The position numbers and the translations under genes were made by a program. A stretch of DNA of 64,000 nucleotides from positions 34,162,001-34,226,000 of the forward strand of contig JBANAY010000003.1 in the NCBI GenBank assembly GCA_037952775.1, read 5' to 3'. Shown here one piece after another: positions 59,563-64,000 of the stretch. Source of the DNA: Clonostachys chloroleuca (taxonomy: Eukaryota > Ascomycota > Sordariomycetes > Hypocreales > Bionectriaceae). The notes beneath the pieces are model-generated. The model saw only the letters and a program-made list of their open reading frames with translations, did not search any database and was not told the DNA's origin. Within the stretch, counting starts at the first letter, position 1. Every line of letters begins with the position of its first letter.

Positions 59563-61041
59563 TCATGTTTGATCTGGTCTTCTGAGTCCGCAGACCCCAC
59601 AAACCCCGCAATCCCCAGAGTTTCGGTAGGCACCATCTTTGCACAACTCGCTAGAGCATCGCCAAGAGTTCGGGATGGCGGCAGGGTCAATGACGTTGGC
59701 ACATATTTCGCACGTGAGGCGGCGAGGCGGGTTGGTATAGGAACACGTCAAGCACACCACATGCGTGTCCCCCGTTTGATGTGTTGTATCAGCGTCGTTG
59801 CCGTCCGCATCTAGCACATGTGTGTCGCCACCCCCAAAAAGTTCCCTTAGGGTTGTGGTTCGTTGCTCAACCTTGATCGGATTGGACGGGGGCTCTATCT
59901 TCTCCTTCTTTGGATGTTCCATGCTGGAGCTGGAAATGGACGGTGGCTCGGGGCTTTCCTGCTTAATCTTGCGGCCCATGAACACATCCCTAAGCTCCTG
60001 GAACTCGGTCCTGCCCCAGGGTCGTCTTTGTCCTCGTCCCCACACACCTTCACCATACCCCTACCCTTACCGTCGACAAGCGGCTTACCATCCACATCAA
60101 CGGCGGGCGTTGCGCCAGAGGTGTGCACGTCTTCCTGATCGTCCTCGGTGTCGCTCCCTGATTCAGTCTCATCTTCATCCTTCTTGATGACAATTGGCTC
60201 CTCTCGCTGCTGCTCGAAGCGTGCGAGGGCGGCAGCCGCCCGAAGCTCTCTGCCCCTTGCACTCCCTGCCACTCTTGGTTTCCCCTGGACTTTCTTCCCC
60301 TTCTCCAGCTTCACCTTGACTTCCACATCCTCACCAAGGGCCACGCCGTTCTTCCCAAACTTCTTCTCGATCCTCCTCTGCTTTCGCTCCTGGTAGCTCA
60401 ACACCGGTTTAGCATTTTTGAACTTCCGCTTCCTAGATCGAAAGGTGCCCCCGCAGAGGTGCTCAGGCAGCACCTCTCCTGGCTGCACCGTGTTCCTCTC
60501 CCACTCTCCAGTCCCCAGCTTCGCACCGCGGCCCCACACCCCGTCGCCAGTGTATCCCCTCCCCCAGAGGGCCCGCATCTCAGCAGCGTAGCCATTGCGC
60601 ACCGCCCAGAAAGCACGTGAGTGGTTCATCTGCTTGCAGTGCGCCAGCTCGTGCATCATCACCATCTGGACGTACTCGAATGGCAGCCACCTGCCGGACG
60701 TCGGCGATTTCAACACGAGCTGTATGACCTCGCCCGCATTGAAGTTGCGGCCAACGAACTCCCGGTTGGGTGGGAACTCCTCAAGGGACATTACGTAGAT
60801 GTGGTGGTCTCGCATGACGGGCACTGGTAAGATGATGGGTGTGTTAGCACAGCATCCCGAGTAAAGGCCGGGGCAGTTGGTGAGTCTGCGAAGTGAACGG
60901 CTACCCACGGCATTGTGCTGCTATTCGCTCCAGGAATTCCTGTGCACGGCTCTCGTCCGGCCCTTTCAACGGCTTGATGAAATTAATGTGGCCGTTGGGC
61001 TGTGATTTCCTCACGTTTAGCCGCTCGACTCCCAACGGCAT
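59563..61041 (-). CDS. WSS1: Wss1-type WLM metalloprotease (DNA-protein crosslink repair)
   Basis: Exons (minus) 60909-61041 and 59563-60823; 464 residues after adding one base. The zinc metalloprotease cleaves proteins crosslinked to DNA in the nucleus. The WLM domain shows FVGRNFNAGEVIQLVLKS and MMHELAHCKQMNHSRAFW (HExxH, third His downstream). A basic/acidic region follows (KKFGKNGVALGED, DETESGSDTEDD), then a RanBP2-type zinc finger (CLTCSYTNPPRRLTCEIC) and a second Cys-rich CGVCGVCG end. The intron uses donor GTGGGT with GCTAAC branch, giving AAQCLPVMRDHH. The frame breaks at C4 60014-60017; an extra base gives DPGGRTEFQELRDVF. In fungal Wss1, the middle region carries SUMO- and Cdc48-binding motifs; I could not pinpoint them. 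Confidence 0.88.
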
Positions 61042-61200
61042 GCTGAGCTGCCTCGTTCCAACAACGGACCAGACACGTAATTGAAAGATGAGGAAAACAG
61101 TAAACTGACAGGTAGGGTGGTGAAATTGAAATAATTTTGTCGTTCAAGGTTATGTAGGCGATGGTGATAAGGGCGATAAGACGGCCTTATGAAATCACTG

Positions 61201-61206
61201 ACGCGT
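61201..61206. promoter_or_regulatory. MCB-like element (ACGCGT) upstream of WSS1
   Basis: ACGCGT 160 bp before the WSS1 start codon. A lone hexamer, so weaker than the dUTPase cluster. Noted because the gene is in DNA repair. Confidence 0.3.
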
Positions 61207-61980
61207 ATTGGGGCTCACGAGAAGGAGCGCGATGTCACGTGCCCCATTGGACTTTAATTGAAGTGCACGACCCCATTCGAAATCATGTCTTGCAAATCCT
61301 GCAGTGTGGTTCTACTATTAATGCCTCGCTGGAAGCTAGTGACCAAATCCGTCTGACGTATACTGGAAGTGTGTTGTTGTTTCCGTTGACTACCGGAGCG
61401 CGATCCTGCTTGGTTGTACGATACTACAGGAGACATCACTGAGTTGTCGTCATTCAGTTACCAGAGATCAGTTGTCATTAGGATTGACACCAAAAGAAAT
61501 TTGATATCATATAACAGAGTGAAAGGAAATCCAACCTCGCCCATCAAGTTGCAGAGGAGACTTGGTCCCTCTTGGTCAATGACCACCTTCTATGATTTGA
61601 GCCACAGGTGCAAGAATTAGTATACAACATGGTAGGGTCAGCCATCAATCAATCTCATCACTATAAAAAAATGCAATTAAACAATAGGTAGTATATTGCT
61701 GCTCTCTTAGTTAGGCTAAGTCTACAAATAGACTCCGAATACTCTTTGGACGAACATGCTGGAAACCTCGGAAACAATAAGACAGACAATACTGCAATCG
61801 CACAACCGCATAACATAATAATGAAACAATAACACATCGTGCCATTTGGGTATCATAAAGCTGCACTTTGTGTCTCCCTGCTTCTCCCATTTCTCCCCTC
61901 TTCTCTTTCATCCTGTCATTGTTCACTTGCTGTCAATCGACTGAACACACTGACGACGATTTGTCCTCGTATCGCTCAAT

Positions 61981-62142
61981 ATGGAGCCCAAACCAGACCA
62001 AAGCCCTGCCCCCTCTACCCCAGGTGATGAGGAACCCGAAGAGTTCGGTGTCGAGCCCTTGTGTTACAGTGAGCCAGCGACCGTAACCAGGCTTCTAGAC
62101 ACGCAATTCTCTTCGAAAACCCTTGAGGAGGTCCCTCTTTGA
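61981..62142 (+). CDS. Small ORF or first exon, 53 codons
   Basis: Starts MEPKPDQSPAPSTPGDEEPE, continues with FGVEPLCYSEPATVTRLLDT and ends EEVPL. The Pro/Glu-rich, positively coding-like composition stands out in a non-coding stretch. The frame ends at TGA 62140-62142; no obvious splice partner is visible downstream. Could be a microprotein, an exon or chance. Confidence 0.25.
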   Translation: MEPKPDQSPAPSTPGDEEPEEFGVEPLCYSEPATVTRLLDTQFSSKTLEEVPL

Positions 62143-62326
62143 ACTGAATTTTACTTTCCTTCCTCTTCACTCACGTTTTCAGAACAGCAGCGTTAGGAAT
62201 TCGCAAACCACTTTACGGAAGATCCAGGGCTGAGCAGTTCACGACCGCGATCCTAACAATAACGCTGTAATTCCTTGGTTCAAACTTGAAACTTCCAAAA
62301 GGCGTAAAAAATAAACCCAAAAAGAC

Positions 62327-62343
62327 AAAAAAAAAAAAAAAAA
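62327..62343. repeat. 17-A tract followed by AGATAAGAAA-type repeats
   Basis: A run of 17 A followed by two imperfect copies of AGATAAGAAA. Could be a microsatellite or the 3' tail of a decayed retroelement. No target-site duplication was recognised. Confidence 0.6.
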
Positions 62344-63438
62344 GATAAGAAAAGATAAGAAAGACGCAAGGTCAAGAAATCCCAAGCCAAGTGCCCAACC
62401 AAGCAACCTAAACCTAGAATTACTACTCTTGAATCAGCTTCCAAATTCTGGGTAAAGCAAGCCAAGAACCTTACAGAGGAGAGCCGACGCCATTTCATTA
62501 AGGGACTCTCTTTCTTGAAGACAACCAAGAGTGCGGGACACAGCCTCCCAAACCACACTCTTGCTTCCCGATACAACATGACAAGAAACATCATCTTCAT
62601 CATCTTACTCAATTTGTATATTCTGACCGAGAATACCAAAGGCTAAGTCCTTTCTCGACAGTCACAGAGCAGTATCCCGGCTGGGATCACAATGCTTCGA
62701 ATACTATAAACTTTCCACATTACTTCCAAAGAGCTTGTCCCCCCTCATTAGCTGGCGTTGAGCGTGATTGGTGGAGATTAGCCGAGAAAAGGAGCTTAGG
62801 ACAAACGACACTGTCGCACTGGTGAACAAGTCGTTCTTTTCCACGCGACCAACGACATCGCGCATCTGAAGGCGACACAAGAGCACATGCGCAACTCGCA
62901 CAACCCACATCTCACCGATGCTAAGCTACGTAAAATCTAGCTCCTATCCGCGGCTAGTCCTCTTCGATGTCAACTGGAGGTTTGCCAGGGCTGGATTCGC
63001 AGCAGACAGGACGGGAAACTTTCCACCCAATCATGCTCTCGAGGCCAGATACTCGAATGTGGTCGGATGGGTGCAATACCCATTTGCAGACCCATCAGTG
63101 GCTAGATGGCAAGAGTCCTTCACAAAGTGAGATTGGCAAACTCTCCCGCCTCAAAAACCCAATGCAAGAATCTCCATGTAGCATGCCTAAATCGACTGGC
63201 TAGTTATAGGGGCAAGGCATGCAGCTATCGATGAGACTGCCAGTCGCCGTGTCACCGAGCTCGAGGCGGTTTGACCGTGATATTGGTCAACTTTAAAGCG
63301 AGATCCGACGAGTTTGCTGAACTTAGAGGTAGGCAGCCAGGCATGAACTCCCCGACTACTATGAGACCGCATCATATACGCCTATCATTACAGCCCCGAC
63401 TTTGGACATCCGGAATCCTATGGATCAGGCCAAGTTGA

Positions 63439-63840
63439 GGGAACATCATCCAAGACCGAATCTCCCATGGGCTTATTCGGTGCATATTATCCCCCACCCC
63501 CGAGAACAATAATATCCCTGTCGTCACTGCTTACACCCAGTTCAAAGACGTTGACTCAAAGAAGGTGTTTGTAGTTCAGGGTGCTATAAAAAAGGATAGT
63601 GTAGCGGAATATATCACAATTATTCGGTCCGAACGACGTGCGCCCCCTCTGGACTTGAGTGATGATGATGATTTCTCCTTTCCTCGCTCGGAAAATGGTC
63701 ACGAAGACCAGGAGCCTGTCTTGCCCCATGTTTCGGTGAGCAATCTCGGCCGTGGTGGTGGTCCGCCGGACGATCCTCTTCTCCCAGCAGCGACCCGGAC
63801 GATTCGTCCCACCACCGCTCGGAAACCCCGGATGCCATAA
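63439..63840 (+). CDS. Unidentified open frame, possible gene fragment
   Basis: Open from after TGA 63436-63438 to TAA 63838-63840, about 133 codons without a clear ATG at its start. It reads IPVVTAYTQFKDVDSKKVFV (63520 on), then EYITIIRSERRAPPLDLSDD and a Gly/Pro/Arg-rich end. The Asp-rich DLSDDDDFSFPRSE segment and non-random composition suggest a real exon or a fragment of a larger, possibly transposon-derived, gene. Family not recognised. Confidence 0.3.
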   Translation, partial: GNIIQDRISHGLIRCILSPTPENNNIPVVTAYTQFKDVDSKKVFVVQGAIKKDSVAEYITIIRSERRAPPLDLSDDDDFSFPRSENGHEDQEPVLPHVSVSNLGRGGGPPDDPLLPAATRTIRPTTARKPRMP

Positions 63841-64000
63841 CTTTTGAGCCCTCCGCACGGCATACAATCGGGGGGACTGACCGACTGTGCCACTATACAT
63901 GGACCGTTTGAAGGAGACTGCCACGAACAGCTCCCGTTGTGCCCGTTGCTGCCATGCTAGGGAACCTTGTCGCCGCGGTTCAAACTATCTTAGAAGAGCA

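Larger units (their letters stand above)
61042..64000. other. Right-hand tail without a clear gene
   Basis: 61042-61300 is the WSS1 promoter. The rest holds a 53-codon frame (61981-62142), a 17-A tract (62327-62343) and an open frame at 63439-63840, all listed separately. Nothing else convincing. Confidence 0.45.

Noticed and set aside
61839..62086. Two overlapping plus-strand frames starting before 61981
   Set aside because: Hydrophobic, Ser/Leu-rich leader-like translations without support; the smaller frame at 61981 is more coding-like.
1..64000. tRNA, rRNA, CRISPR and terminal-repeat transposons
   Set aside because: Scanned for B-box words (GTTCGAATCC and reverse) and repeat arrays; the only B-box-like word (near 10303) lies inside a coding region without a cloverleaf. 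No arrays or long terminal repeats noticed by eye; a tRNAscan or self-dot-plot could overturn this.

Overview
The window is nuclear DNA of a filamentous ascomycete, most likely a Sordariomycete. The reasons are: short introns (about 50-130 nt) with GTRNGT donors, GCTAAC-type branch points and YAG acceptors; intergenic regions with scattered TACCTAGGTA/CACCTGCC-like words; and gene content (a giant involucrin-repeat protein, an Inp2/vezatin-like peroxisome protein, a second NDR-type kinase, an Isc1-type phospholipase C) that is usual in Pezizomycotina. I see no rRNA, no tRNA, no CRISPR and no intact transposon. Species cannot be named from the sequence alone.

Layout. 1-8794 (+) is the 3' part of a giant Lys/Glu-rich involucrin-repeat protein. 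9481-11586 (-) is an unknown, probably mitochondrial protein. 12417-14566 (+) is an Inp2/vezatin-like protein. 15625-19267 (+) holds three tandem cell-cycle genes: PCNA, a CENP-K-like kinetochore protein and dUTPase. 19606-21009 (-) is pyridoxal kinase; 22884-24365 (+) a three-KH RNA-binding protein; 25259-26943 (+) Isc1; 27132-29306 (-) an NDR-type AGC kinase; 30222-31835 (-) a nuclear FKBP; 32383-33226 (-) a DJ-1/PfpI protein; 34346-36522 (-) a family 2 glycosyltransferase with a 4.6 kb gene-free upstream region. Then come THOC5 (41172-41922, -), an Izh3-like PAQR receptor (42778-44322, +), the Bub2/Cdc16 checkpoint GAP (45545-47062, -), a sulfate permease (48214-50631, +) and an F-box protein (51211-52415, +). 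A gene-poor stretch with small or broken ORFs follows (53-54.3 kb), then a protein rich in RRxS phosphosites (55144-56010, -), another 3.5 kb gap, Wss1 (59563-61041, -), and a 3 kb tail without a clear gene.

The strongest unexpected signal is technical or evolutionary. At least seven single-base frame breaks interrupt six otherwise well-conserved genes, and each is repaired by adding one base, in six of the seven to a homopolymer or short purine repeat. This looks like systematic homopolymer undercalling in the assembly, so these genes should not be read as pseudogenes. Biologically, the PCNA-kinetochore-dUTPase block has ACGCGT (MCB-like) promoter words at PCNA and dUTPase, and one also lies upstream of WSS1. 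The RRxS-rich protein looks like a multi-site PKA-type substrate. I did not find a convincing new multi-gene system; the window is mostly core housekeeping genes.
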